A program made the position numbers and the translations under genes. Of a stretch of DNA of 10,488 nt, positions 10,013 to 10,488 are shown piece by piece. This DNA is from Clostridia bacterium (GTDB lineage: Bacteria; Bacillota_A; Clostridia; Christensenellales; Aristaeellaceae): contig JAFUDW010000055.1 in the NCBI GenBank assembly GCA_017464225.1, forward strand, positions 1 to 10,488, written 5' to 3'. The first letter of the stretch is position 1. Every line of letters begins with the position of its first letter. Under the pieces are notes generated by a model that was not told the DNA's origin, made no database searches, and saw only the letters and a list, made by a program, of their open reading frames with translations.

Positions 10013-10488
10013 ATGGCGAAGAAAGCAGCGGAAGAAAAGGCCGCCAAGGTGATGGACGATCGCGCGAAGGCGCTGGAAACCACGCTGGCGTCCCTGGAAA
10101 AGCAGTTTGGCAAGGGCACGGTGATGAAGCTGGGCGACCAGACCCATATGAAGGTGGAGGTCATCCCCACGGGTTGCCTGGAGCTCGATCTGGCCCTGGG
10201 CGTGGGCGGCATCCCCAAGGGCCGCATCATTGAGGTATACGGCCCCGAATCCAGCGGCAAAACCACTGTGGCCCTGCATGTGGTAGCTGAATGCCAGAAG
10301 CGCGGCGGCATCGCGGCGTTTATTGACGCCGAGCACGCCCTGGATCCCGATTACGCCCAGAAGCTGGGCGTCAATATCGGCGAGCTCTACGTGAGCCAGC
10401 CCAACACCGGCGAGGACGCCCTGGAAATCTGCGAGGCGCTGGTGCGCTCGGGCGCGGTGGACATCGTGGTGGTGGACTCTGTGGCCGC
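10013..10488 (+). CDS. recA: Recombinase RecA, N-terminal part (cut by window edge)
   Basis: RecA forms filaments on single-stranded DNA, drives strand exchange and triggers LexA self-cleavage in the SOS response. The first 158 codons of about 350 are present. They show [12 protein letters not shown] at 31-42, Walker [10 protein letters not shown] at 77-85, [10 protein letters not shown] at 103-112 with the catalytic Glu (E107), and Walker B IVVVDSVA at 151-158. The N-terminus is some ten residues longer than in E. coli and rich in Lys, Ala and Glu. AAGGAG at 10001-10006 overlaps the cinA stop codon and is 6 bases from the ATG. It follows cinA by 10 bases with no separate promoter seen, so it is probably read from the rimO promoter or from a promoter inside the operon that I cannot recognise. 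Confidence 0.97.
   Translation, partial: MAKKAAEEKAAKVMDDRAKALETTLASLEKQFGKGTVMKLGDQTHMKVEVIPTGCLELDLALGVGGIPKGRIIEVYGPESSGKTTVALHVVAECQKRGGIAAFIDAEHALDPDYAQKLGVNIGELYVSQPNTGEDALEICEALVRSGAVDIVVVDSVA

Overview
The window looks like a core-genome segment of a fairly GC-rich Firmicute, most likely an uncultured member of the Clostridia. Three things point that way: the gene order rimO-pgsA-cinA-recA, the adjacent gyrB-gyrA pair, and strong AGGAGG-type ribosome binding sites with near-consensus SigA-type promoters in AT-rich gaps. This assignment rests on gene content and protein style only; no search was run.

Layout. Positions 1-7505 are all minus-strand genes: the first 23 codons of gap (GAPDH) at the left edge, then, reading leftwards from the centre, gyrB, gyrA, a SAM-methyltransferase-like gene, a small conserved-looking protein of unknown function, and a 457-residue GNAT-Nudix-P-loop-kinase fusion. 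Positions 7734-10488 are plus-strand genes: rimO, pgsA, the CinA C-terminal amidase domain, and the first 158 codons of recA. The two blocks diverge from a 228-base region (7506-7733) that holds one promoter for each direction and a 20-base near-perfect inverted repeat between them. The only other sizeable gap is 71-250, which holds the gap promoter and leader.

How the genes relate. gyrB and gyrA encode the two gyrase subunits and share one promoter. The rimO operon is tightly packed (2-base gap, ATGA overlap, 10-base gap) and links ribosomal S12 modification, phosphatidylglycerol synthesis, NMN/pyridine nucleotide salvage and recombination, a common Firmicute grouping with no obvious single function. 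The three genes at 251-2913 are tightly packed (13-base gap, then a 28-29 base overlap) and look like one transcription unit. No promoter was seen in front of them, so they probably depend on transcription passing the hairpin after gyrA.

Most of the window is housekeeping. The parts that deserve a second look are the GNAT-Nudix-kinase fusion and its two neighbours, an alanine at the quinolone-critical position 83 of GyrA, the SOS-box-like palindrome between gyrB and rimO, and stem-loops at the predicted 5' ends of both the gap and gyrB transcripts. No mobile element, CRISPR array, tRNA or rRNA was seen.
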